Origin: CALXSC01 sp964493475
Lineage (GTDB): Bacteria > Pseudomonadota > Alphaproteobacteria > Rickettsiales > UBA1997
Length of the DNA stretch: 9,942 bases
Assembly: GCA_964493475.1 (NCBI GenBank)
Contig: CAZBNS010000066.1
Span: forward strand, 1 to 9,942
Direction of reading: 5' to 3'
The stretch's first letter is position 1, and the number at the start of each line of letters is the position of its first letter. The notes beneath the pieces were generated by a model, which saw only the letters and a program-made list of their open reading frames with translations, ran no database searches and was not told where the DNA came from. The position numbers and the translations under genes were made by a program. Below, piece by piece: positions 1 through 6,154 of the stretch.

Positions 1-43
1 TGCTTTTGTCAACAACTTTGTCTCAAAATCTAGCCTGGTAATG
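1..43. repeat. Left arm of a 43-bp inverted repeat pair bracketing the window
   Basis: The first 43 bases reappear in reverse complement at 9763-9805 with only two mismatches (positions 13 and 39). The shared block contains a TGCTTTTGTCAA segment, an ACTTTGTCTCAAAATC segment and the TAGCCTGG core of the dispersed repeat family. The two copies lie about 9.7 kb apart in inverted orientation, so recombination between them could invert the intervening segment. That possibility is inference. The match itself is read directly, and the left copy may extend beyond the window. Confidence 0.85.
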
Positions 44-200
44 ACAGGACTATGAAGCTTTGTTTGTTAACAAAATTTGGCATGGTAATGACAGCACTGC
101 GGAGGACTTCGCTCGTTAACAAAATCTAGCCTGGTAATGACAGGACTGCGGAGGGCTTCGTTCGTTAACAAAATTTGGCATGGTAATGACAAGACTATGA
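21..200. repeat. Tandem array of four ~49-bp repeat units in alternating A/B form
   Basis: Four units start with CAAAAT at about 24, 71, 120 and 169, giving a period of 47-49 bp. Units 1 and 3 carry CTAGCCTGGTAATGACAGGAC, and units 2 and 4 carry TTGGCATGGTAATGACA. The array is therefore a dimer of about 98 bp repeated twice. Linkers are GAAGCTTTGTTTGTTAAC, GAGGACTTCGCTCGTTAAC or close variants, each holding a GTTAAC palindrome. Related single units lie in reverse orientation at the right end of the window. This looks like a genome-wide dispersed repeat family. Its function is unknown and no coding is proposed. Confidence 0.85.
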
Positions 201-469
201 CAGAGCTGAGGATAGAGCTGGGATTGATGACAGGGTTGGGGGGGGGCTAGGATTGTTTAATTTTTTTGCTTTGCTATAACATGGCTTGGATTACTTAATC
301 TATAGATTGCAATTGAATGTTTTCTTAGTGTCTTTAGACACCAAAAAACTATTACCGCAATAACAAAACCATATAATGATAATGCTAGAAACACCGTAAT
401 GACATACTGCTAGATGGAATATTAGTTTTAATCGTTCAATTATACTCATAATAATTGAGGAATAAGAAT
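201..469. other. Gene-free spacer downstream of ftsZ, with a nine-G run
   Basis: No credible gene is seen. The left part is G-rich and ends in a run of nine G at 238-246, an uncommon homopolymer in such AT-rich DNA. A short hairpin, GTGTCT paired with AGACAC, sits at 328-341. It is not followed by a U tract for ftsZ transcription on the minus strand, so I do not call it a terminator. The remainder is AT-rich with no recognisable signal. Confidence 0.6.
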
Positions 470-1906
470 TTATTTCTTTTTTCTTAGATAGGCTGGGATA
501 TTCAAAAGTTTTTCATCAAGAGTATTGCCTTGAGTTGAATTGTCTCTAAATTCAATCTCTCTGTTTTTTAATTTATAAGTATTAACTGATTTTTCCTCTT
601 TTTCCTGATTTTTTGAAGACATTATGCCAAATAGATCTCCAAACAGCCCTTTTTGAGTTGTTTTTGTTTCTTCAATTTCTTCAATAATTATTGCTTTTCC
701 TGTATCGAATAAAGTATCATTATTCATTTGTGATGTAAGTTTAGTTTTTCCTATCGGTCTTGTTTCTTGGCTAATAACTTTTGTTTGTTGGGCTATAATA
801 TTCATGTTATTTGTTTCTGCTGATATTTTTGTTTCTTCTTTTATGGCATTTTCATCTCTTTCTACTGAATAATCAAAAGTGGTTTTTTTGAATGTGTATG
901 GCTCTGTGCTATCTGTGCTAATTTGTTCTTTAATGCCGGTTGCGAATATTGAAACTCTAATTTTTCCTTCAAATTCTTTTAGAAATGCAGTTCCAACTTT
1001 GATAATAGCCTCATCGCCACCAATTTCTTCTCTTATTCTTTTTGCTGCTTCATCAAATTCAAATAATGTTATGTCTGGTGAGCCTGTAATATTGATTAAA
1101 GCTCCTGTTGCGCCTTTTATGTTGACATCTTCTAATAATGGGTTTGAAAGTGCTTCTTCAACAGCTTTGAGAGCTCTATTTTCACCTTCTGCTTCCCCCA
1201 TTCCCATCATGGCTCTGCCCATTTTTTTGATTACCATTCTAACATCTGCAAAATCAAGATTAATTAACCCTGGCATTGTGATTAAGTCTGTTATTCCTCT
1301 TACGCCTAAATATAAAACATTGTCAGAAGTCGCAAAAGCGTCTTTTAATGTTGTATCTTTATTCGCTATTCTAAATAGATTTTCATTTGGCAAAACAATC
1401 ATTGTGTCAACATATTTTTTTAATTCGTTGATGCCATATTCTGCTAATTGTAATCTTATTTCGGCTTCGTATTTAAAAGGCTTGGTTATAACCGCCACTG
1501 TCAAAATATCCATTTCTTTTGCTAATTTTGCAATATATGGTGCAGCGCCTGTTCCTGTTCCGCCGCCCATACCAGCTGTCAAGAATAATAACTGGGTTCC
1601 TTTTAGTGCTTCTATTATTTCATCTTTAGCCTCTTCAGCAGCAGCTAAACCAACTTCTGGAAAAGATCCTGCGCCTTGTCCTTTTGTGGTATTCTTTCCT
1701 AATTGAATAACTTTTTCTGCTCTGGAGATTGCCAATGATTGAATATCTGTGTTTGCCGCTATGAATTCAATACCGGATATTTGCCGTTCCATCATATTAT
1801 TAATTGCATTGCATCCACCGCCGCCAACGCCCATAACAACTATTTTTGGTAATTTTCCATATTGTTCAGCTTTTTTTAAAGAAATATGCAGTGTATTTTC
1901 ACTCAT
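470..1906 (-). CDS. ftsZ: Cell division protein FtsZ
   Basis: This is the tubulin-like GTPase that polymerises into the Z-ring at mid-cell and recruits the division machinery. The 478-aa protein has a glycine-rich nucleotide-binding segment (GVGGGGCNAIN, 26-36). It also has the tubulin/FtsZ signature GGGTGTG (114-120), the NENLFRIANKDTT segment (174-186), and the T7 catalytic loop NLDFADVR (216-223) with both aspartates (D218, D221). After residue 330 comes a polar, Glu/Thr/Lys-rich linker of about 135 residues. The protein ends in NIPAYLRKKK (469-478), the conserved C-terminal peptide that binds FtsA/ZipA-type partners, so it is full length. The start is an ATG just before the conserved domain, with no clear Shine-Dalgarno. 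No ftsA or ftsQ lies upstream; the neighbour is the divergent kpsF, so ftsZ appears to be transcribed alone. The segment KPFKYEAEIRLQ differs from the usual KPFxFEGxRR. Identification is secure. Confidence 0.98.
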   Translation of the reverse strand: MSENTLHISLKKAEQYGKLPKIVVMGVGGGGCNAINNMMERQISGIEFIAANTDIQSLAISRAEKVIQLGKNTTKGQGAGSFPEVGLAAAEEAKDEIIEALKGTQLLFLTAGMGGGTGTGAAPYIAKLAKEMDILTVAVITKPFKYEAEIRLQLAEYGINELKKYVDTMIVLPNENLFRIANKDTTLKDAFATSDNVLYLGVRGITDLITMPGLINLDFADVRMVIKKMGRAMMGMGEAEGENRALKAVEEALSNPLLEDVNIKGATGALINITGSPDITLFEFDEAAKRIREEIGGDEAIIKVGTAFLKEFEGKIRVSIFATGIKEQISTDSTEPYTFKKTTFDYSVERDENAIKEETKISAETNNMNIIAQQTKVISQETRPIGKTKLTSQMNNDTLFDTGKAIIIEEIEETKTTQKGLFGDLFGIMSSKNQEKEEKSVNTYKLKNREIEFRDNSTQGNTLDEKLLNIPAYLRKKK

Positions 1907-1938
1907 TTATAAATATATTGTTATAGACTTTCATAGTT

Positions 1939-1968
1939 TAATTATTGAGAGTAATAATTAAAAGTCAA
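1939..1968 (-). promoter_or_regulatory. Possible sigma-70 promoter of ftsZ
   Basis: On the minus strand a TTGACT -35 box (1963-1968) is followed after 18 bp by TAATTA (1939-1944). This would start transcription about 25 nt before the ftsZ ATG. The -10 box is weak, and such matches arise easily in AT-rich DNA, so this is only a candidate. The 293-bp spacer between ftsZ and kpsF must hold the promoters of both divergent genes. I see no convincing box pair for kpsF. Confidence 0.3.
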
Positions 1969-2199
1969 CAATTAACTAATTTTAAAGTTGGATAATATAT
2001 TGCGGTTTTTTGTATTTTATTTTGTAGAATGTTTTAATGACATACTGAAAGAAAGGAAATATTTGAAGGATAAAAAAGTAGGGCTGTAGAACGATTAAGA
2101 TTTAATTCAATATAAAACGATATTGCAAATGTTTTTTAAAAATCTTGCTTTTTTAAATAACTCTAATACCCTGTAGCTAGGGAGATTTAGTAATTTAAT

Positions 2200-3189
2200 A
2201 TGACTCAATGCAAAGATTATGGGATTCATTCCCTAAAGACTGAAATAAAAGGATTGCAATCTATTTTAAATAATTCAATTGATACTACGTTTGAAAAAGT
2301 TGTTAAGGCAATTTTAAAAACAAAAAGGAGTGTAATATTAAGCGGCGTTGGAAAACCAGGTTATATAGCACACAGAGTAGCTGCAACCCTAGCTTCGACC
2401 GGCACAATAGCTTATTATGTTCATGCAAACGAAGCTAGTCATGGAGATTTGGGTATGATTTCAAAAATTGACACAGTAATTTTACTATCAAACTCAGGTG
2501 AATCAAAGGAAATAAACGATATAATAGCATACTGCAAAAGATTTGACATAACATTGATTGGCTTAACCAGAAATCCAAACTCATTTTTAGCAAAAGCCGC
2601 AACAATTCCTGTAGTGTTAGAAGCTGTGGAGCAAACAAACATCGTAAATTCACCCACAACATCAGAAATAATGTTTTTAGCATATTTAGATGCCGTCGCT
2701 ACCGCACTTATAAACATAAAACATTTTGATAAAGACAAATACAAAATATTCCATCCTGGCGGCAAATTAGGTTCGGCTTTATTAAAAGTTGAAGAAATAA
2801 TGCATAAAGGCAACGAAGTGCCTTTGGTACATGAAAATGATACAATGGAAAAAGTTATTAATATAATGATTGAAAAGCCATTAGGTTGTGTTGGCGTGCT
2901 GGATAAAAATGAAAACATTATCGGCATTATTACTGATGGTGATTTTAAGAGAAAGATAATTCAATATAAAAATTTAACCGAGAAAAAAATATCAGAGATA
3001 ATGACTCCAAATCCAATCACAATAGAAAAAGATATATTCGCCTTAGACGCTGTAAAAATAATGGAAAAAGGAGTTGGCAAAGATAATAATTATATTCAAG
3101 TTCTTTTTGTTGTAGATAATATTGACGGAAACAAAAAAGTTGTTGGATTAATTCATATTCAGGATTGTTTGAGAGCCGGCGTTATTTAG
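2200..3189 (+). CDS. kpsF: Arabinose-5-phosphate isomerase, KpsF/KdsD/GutQ family (SIS + two CBS domains)
   Basis: The family converts D-ribulose 5-phosphate to D-arabinose 5-phosphate, the first step towards Kdo in lipopolysaccharide. The 329-aa length is standard. Residues about 35-170 form the SIS sugar-isomerase domain. It holds SGVGKPG (48-54, K52), the AATLASTGT segment (61-69), EASHGDLGMI (78-87, H81), SNSGESKEI (97-105, E101) and HPGGKLG (185-191, H185). These correspond to the lysine, glutamate and histidines considered important in E. coli KdsD. Residues about 200-329 form a CBS pair, with ITDGDFKR (244-251) closing the first repeat. Two deviations are visible: GKSG is GKPG, and the usual LALGDALA reads LAYLDAVA. 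A purine-rich AGGGAG lies about 15 nt before the ATG, rather far for a Shine-Dalgarno. The gene is monocistronic and the only plus-strand gene here. KdsD and GutQ cannot be told apart, but a Kdo role is likeliest. Confidence 0.95.
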   Translation: MTQCKDYGIHSLKTEIKGLQSILNNSIDTTFEKVVKAILKTKRSVILSGVGKPGYIAHRVAATLASTGTIAYYVHANEASHGDLGMISKIDTVILLSNSGESKEINDIIAYCKRFDITLIGLTRNPNSFLAKAATIPVVLEAVEQTNIVNSPTTSEIMFLAYLDAVATALINIKHFDKDKYKIFHPGGKLGSALLKVEEIMHKGNEVPLVHENDTMEKVINIMIEKPLGCVGVLDKNENIIGIITDGDFKRKIIQYKNLTEKKISEIMTPNPITIEKDIFALDAVKIMEKGVGKDNNYIQVLFVVDNIDGNKKVVGLIHIQDCLRAGVI

Positions 3190-3257
3190 TTTTATCCCTT
3201 ACTGCTTAAAATTTATTTAAGATGGTAAAATTATTTTTGAGTGTTAAACTATTTTTT

Positions 3258-3350
3258 CTTCACTACTGGCCCAATCTTTTTCCCTTATCTTTACCACCAC
3301 TCATAATCTTTCCCATCCTTGATAGAAAATATCCAATATCCAAAGGACAA
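3258..3350. repeat. Decayed half copy of the MITE-like element at 4198-4426
   Basis: Read on the plus strand this spacer aligns by eye with the right half of the intact element. CTTCACTACTGG corresponds to CTTCACCACTAC, and CAATCTTTTTCCC to TAATCTTTCCC. TTTACCACCACTCATAATC corresponds to TTCACCACCATAATC, CTTTCCCATCCTTGA to CTTTCCCCTCCTTGA, and CCAAAGGACAAA to CGAAGGACAAA. The order is kept, with small indels and many substitutions. No left terminal repeat is visible, because kpsF ends at 3189. A 68-codon plus-strand ORF crosses this stretch, but it is just the open frame of the repeat. Confidence 0.65.
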
Positions 3351-3384
3351 ATCTGGACTACCACTATCTCTCTTCAAACATCAC

Positions 3385-3921
3385 CTACAAACAGCAAAAA
3401 CAAATACTCTTATTCCCAAACAGCTTAAAGAAACCATTTGGTCTATTTTCTTCAAGAAATGGATTCTCTGAAAAGTCTTCTGTAGTTTTTGGATTTAATA
3501 GATATGCTATTATATCACTCACTACTGCTACTTCTAATTCATCATCTGATATAGTAATCAATCCTTTTCTAAATAAACCATGTATTATTTCTACATTGCT
3601 TAATAAATTAATAATACCTCTATTATGTTGAACTGCTATATTTAGAATTTTAAATTCTTTTTCAGATAGATACATTTCTTCTGTGATGTGAGTGTCATTG
3701 TCGATGATTGAGAGGAAGTAGTTGTGATTGATGATGTCGTCGTTAATTTTGCTGGTGGTGTTAGTTAGGTTGGTGTTGCTGACGATGTTATTATTGTTTA
3801 TATCATCATTGAGTGAAGGATTTGTTGCGTCATTAGACGCAGATTTGTTTGTTTTATAACTTGCAGGATTAGTTGCAGAGTTATCTACAGATTTGTTTGT
3901 TTTATAGTTTTTACAATTCAT
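3385..3921 (-). CDS. Hypothetical 178-aa protein with duplicated N-terminal 16-aa repeat
   Basis: I do not recognise this protein. Residues 1-65 are low-complexity and Asn/Thr/Ser/Asp-rich. They begin with two adjacent copies of a 16-residue unit (5-20 and 21-36, consensus xYKTNKSxxNxATNPx). Residues about 80-178 look like a folded, mainly helical domain, with MYLSEKEFKILNIAVQHN, then NLLSNVEIIHGLFRKGL, then a DDELEVAVVSDIIAYLL segment. The tail, GFFKLFGNKSICFCCL, is Cys-rich. No signal peptide, membrane span or catalytic motif is evident. There is no Shine-Dalgarno. A TATAAT on the minus strand (3928-3933), with TTGTTG 15 bp upstream, would place transcription start at or near the ATG, so a leaderless message is possible. 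The organised C-terminal half over a 537-bp frame supports a real gene. The acidic, disordered-then-helical layout could suit a host-directed or lineage-specific protein, but that is speculation. Confidence 0.65.
   Translation of the reverse strand: MNCKNYKTNKSVDNSATNPASYKTNKSASNDATNPSLNDDINNNNIVSNTNLTNTTSKINDDIINHNYFLSIIDNDTHITEEMYLSEKEFKILNIAVQHNRGIINLLSNVEIIHGLFRKGLITISDDELEVAVVSDIIAYLLNPKTTEDFSENPFLEENRPNGFFKLFGNKSICFCCL
3814..3909 (-). repeat. 48-bp in-frame tandem duplication within the hypothetical gene
   Basis: Two adjacent 48-bp units (3862-3909 and 3814-3861) encode the paired 16-residue peptides near the N-terminus. The strings CAGATTTGTTTGTTTTATA and GGATT(T/A)GTTGC recur at the same spacing on the plus strand. 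Divergence is moderate, suggesting an older slippage or recombination duplication that kept the frame. Confidence 0.75.
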
Positions 3922-4197
3922 ACATTAATTATAGTTATTTTTAAATTACAACAACCATAATTATTAACATAATCATAATTCTTGTTATAAACTTTCTTCC
4001 GATCGCATTCGAAATACTTATTAAAGGTAATAATAATACATTTCATATTAATTTATTGTTTAATTACAAATTACATTTAATTACAATTATGAATATATGA
4101 GGTTGATTATTGAAATAAAGTGAATAATATTCTAATGCTTTGAAAATTTATCAAAACACAATAGTTATATACTGGAAAATCTGTGATACAATTATAA

Positions 4198-4426
4198 ATA
4201 GCTCCCCTTTGTCCTTCGGACATTTCCCCTCAAGGAGGGGAAAGATTTCGAGCGGTGGTTAAGGAAATATAGTTCAACAGCCAAGGATAATCTTTCCCCT
4301 CCGCCTTCGCCACTACACTAATCTTTCCCTCTGCCTTCACCACCATAATCTTTCCCTCTGCCTTCACCACTACACTAATCTTTCCCCTCCTTGAGGGGAA
4401 ATGTCCGAAGGACAAAGGGGAGCTAT
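4198..4426. mobile_element. MITE-like element with perfect 50-bp terminal inverted repeats
   Basis: Positions 4198-4247 and 4377-4426 are exact reverse complements over 50 bp, and there is no transposase inside. Each arm contains two smaller hairpins: TGTCC/GGACA with a TTC loop (4210-4222), and TTTCCCCTC/GAGGGGAAA with an AAG loop (4223-4243). The GC-rich arms contrast sharply with the AT-rich surroundings. If the element proper runs from GCTCCCC (4201) to GGGGAGC (4423), it is 223 bp flanked by TA on both sides. TA is the target duplicated by IS630/Tc1-type transposases, but as it is palindromic it cannot be separated from the inverted repeat. The core carries short direct repeats. A decayed half copy lies about 1 kb away. 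Mobility by a transposase acting in trans is inferred. Confidence 0.7.
4289..4376. repeat. Three 27-31-bp direct repeats in the element core
   Basis: Three adjacent units begin with AATCTTTCCC at 4289, 4320 and 4347, with lengths of 31, 27 and 30 bp. They run AATCTTTCCC(C)TC(C/T)GCCTTC(G/A)CCAC and end in CAT or TACACT. The right terminal repeat starts at 4377 with the same AATCTTTCCCCTCC, so it appears to be the source of, or a fourth partial, unit. On the minus strand the repeats would encode a KAEGKISVV-type repeat peptide, but no ribosome binding site supports translation. Confidence 0.8.
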
Positions 4427-4549
4427 AGAGCAATTAATAAAAGAGATAATTAAAAAAGAACAACTACAAAAAAAATACTCATGAAATATCTACATACTCT
4501 TTATATTCAAGAATACGCATAAAACTAAATAAAACGCAATTCAAAAATA

Positions 4550-5959
4550 TTATTTCCCAGTCATAATTCTATCAACTAATTGTTTTATAGTTGGAATAAA
4601 ACCATTATTGTAAAATGGATCCAAACCAAACCTGTAAACATTGGTTCCAGAGAAGAATAGAGCTTTTGTATGATTTATACCTTTATGTGCAAATTGCAGA
4701 GCCTTTTGAATACAAAATTTTCTAGGGTCTGGCAAAAGCCCGGTATTGTATGCCTTTTCTGGCTCATTTTGACACCATGAACTAAATTGACAGCGACTTA
4801 AACATCCAATACAATATCTTAAATCTTCTTTAATTTCATTTGCTGTTTCTTCTGAGACAAAAATTATTGTGTTGCTTGGCGTTTTTATTGCTTCGGTATT
4901 TCCTGCTTTAATCCAATTTTCAATGTTTTTTCTTTCGTTTTCTTTGACAAAATATACTTTTTCTGTTTTTCCGCAAATAATCCTTCTATTAAATGTTTCG
5001 TCAGCTTCTAGCTTATATTCAACTTCTCTTTTTGCTCTTTCATAAAGCTCTTGTAATAGTTCAGTATTTAAAGCAGAAGAGTAAAAACCAGTTGGACTAA
5101 ATTGATTTAATTTTACATCCCCTTTTTTTGCATTCAACAATAGTTGTTTCCAATAATCAGATATTGGACTTTCTTGCGTCAACATAGGTCTTGTTCCAAA
5201 TTGAAAAGCAACTTTTCCGATTTCCGAATTATCTAAATATTTTTCATATTCCTCAATGTTCCAAACGCCACCAGCTATTATAATAGGCGTGTCTTGTAAT
5301 CCAACTTCGTTCATAAATTTTCTTAATTCTGCAATTCTCGGATATGAATCTTGCGGAACTAAGGGGTTTTCTGCATTTGACAACCCATTGTGTCCGCCAG
5401 CTTTCCAAGGACATTCGTAAACAACGCCACCCAACCATTCTTTTGTTTTATGAAAACTTCTTGACCAAAGAATTTTAAATGCTCTCATTGAAGAAACAAT
5501 TGGATAATAATATGTTTTATATTTTGATGCAATTTCTGCTAATTTATATGGCATGCCAGCACCGCAAACAATACCATTTACTAAACCTTTAACTTTTCCT
5601 AATGTTTCGTTTAATATATGTTCTGTTCCTCCCATTTCCCATAAAGCGTTAATGTGAATTCTGCCCCTTTCACCAGCAATGTCTCTGGCTCTTTTAACTT
5701 GTGATATTGTGCCTTTTATTGCGTTTTCAATCATTTCAAAATGTCTGTCAAGTCTATTTTTTGATTTAATAGTTTGTTCTACAACCTCTCCATTTTCATC
5801 AATAATATCCGGATTTACAGCGGATATAGTTCCAACAGCTCCACATTTAGCAAAAGCGCTTGCTGTTCTAAAATCAGATACTCCAATACCCTTTCCACCT
5901 TCAACGATAGGTAGACATTCTAAACCAGAAATTACTAAACTTTTTATATCCTTTATCAA
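4550..5959 (-). CDS. Nitronate monooxygenase / 2-nitropropane dioxygenase-family flavin oxidoreductase
   Basis: The 469-aa protein belongs to the long alphaproteobacterial branch of the FMN-dependent nitronate monooxygenase family. Family hallmarks visible are HINALWEMGGTEHIL (102-116) and GIVCGAGMPYKLAEIAS (129-145). Others are KAGGHNGLS (186-194), the phosphate-binding IIIAGGVW (226-233), AFQFGTRPMLTQESPI (251-266) and FSPTGFYSSA (287-296). A Cys-rich tail follows, C383-x2-C386-x3-C390-x5-C396 plus C416, which could bind an Fe-S cluster or zinc. The physiological substrate of this branch is unclear; nitronate oxidation is an annotation by homology. The start is TTG at 5957-5959: an AGAGGA Shine-Dalgarno (5965-5970) lies 5 nt upstream, and an in-frame TAG (5969-5971) excludes any longer protein. 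The gene is solitary, with the MITE-like element beyond its 3' end. Confidence 0.9.
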   Translation of the reverse strand: MIKDIKSLVISGLECLPIVEGGKGIGVSDFRTASAFAKCGAVGTISAVNPDIIDENGEVVEQTIKSKNRLDRHFEMIENAIKGTISQVKRARDIAGERGRIHINALWEMGGTEHILNETLGKVKGLVNGIVCGAGMPYKLAEIASKYKTYYYPIVSSMRAFKILWSRSFHKTKEWLGGVVYECPWKAGGHNGLSNAENPLVPQDSYPRIAELRKFMNEVGLQDTPIIIAGGVWNIEEYEKYLDNSEIGKVAFQFGTRPMLTQESPISDYWKQLLLNAKKGDVKLNQFSPTGFYSSALNTELLQELYERAKREVEYKLEADETFNRRIICGKTEKVYFVKENERKNIENWIKAGNTEAIKTPSNTIIFVSEETANEIKEDLRYCIGCLSRCQFSSWCQNEPEKAYNTGLLPDPRKFCIQKALQFAHKGINHTKALFFSGTNVYRFGLDPFYNNGFIPTIKQLVDRIMTGK

Positions 5960-6154
5960 AATATTCCTCTATTTTAACTTCTTTAGAATTTTAATATTTA
6001 TTTATTTTATAGTCAATTAAAATAACATTTACCTCAATATAAATCACTTATACAAAAAATTAGAAAAATAATAACCTATAATTTATACATATCGTCAAAA
6101 TTTTCTATTCTTGTAAATAATTACCAAGTCAAAACTTACTAACATTAAAAATGT

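Larger units (their letters stand above)
3922..4549. other. 628-bp gene-free region holding the MITE-like element
   Basis: Apart from the inverted-repeat element at 4198-4426, this region is very AT-rich. From 3922 to 4197 I see only short A/T runs and the possible promoter of the 178-aa gene. From 4427 to 4549, downstream of the nitronate monooxygenase stop codon, I see no gene, no RNA gene and no hairpin-plus-U-tract terminator. The 67-codon minus-strand ORF at 4230-4433 is made entirely of the element's repeats and is not credited as a gene. Confidence 0.7.

Noticed and set aside
21..200. CRISPR-like array suggested by regularly spaced repeats
   Set aside because: The units run directly into one another with homologous linkers, so there are no unique spacers, and no cas genes are present.
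328..341. GTGTCT/AGACAC hairpin as ftsZ terminator
   Set aside because: For minus-strand transcription the T run precedes the hairpin instead of following it, and it lies about 130 bp past the stop codon.
879..1706. 275-codon plus-strand ORF
   Set aside because: It is antisense to ftsZ, whose frame has unmistakable conserved motifs throughout.
2171..2185. CCCT/AGGG hairpin before kpsF as a riboswitch or thermosensor
   Set aside because: Only four base pairs and no further structure; too weak to support a regulatory call.
2439..2927. 162-codon minus-strand ORF
   Set aside because: It is antisense to kpsF and has no recognisable features.
3205..3221. CTTAAA/TTTAAG hairpin as kpsF terminator
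   Set aside because: The stem is entirely A/T except for one pair, and no U tract follows directly.
3385..3399. CaaX-type prenylation signal at the CFCCL tail of the 178-aa protein
   Set aside because: The residue four from the end is Phe, not Cys, so the motif is not met.
3222..3428. 68-codon plus-strand ORF after kpsF
   Set aside because: It spans the decayed element copy and overlaps the end of the 178-aa gene, has no Shine-Dalgarno, and shows no domain.
4230..4433. 67-codon minus-strand ORF with KAEGKISVV-like peptide repeats
   Set aside because: It lies wholly within the inverted-repeat element, its periodicity is that of the DNA repeats, and it has no ribosome binding site.
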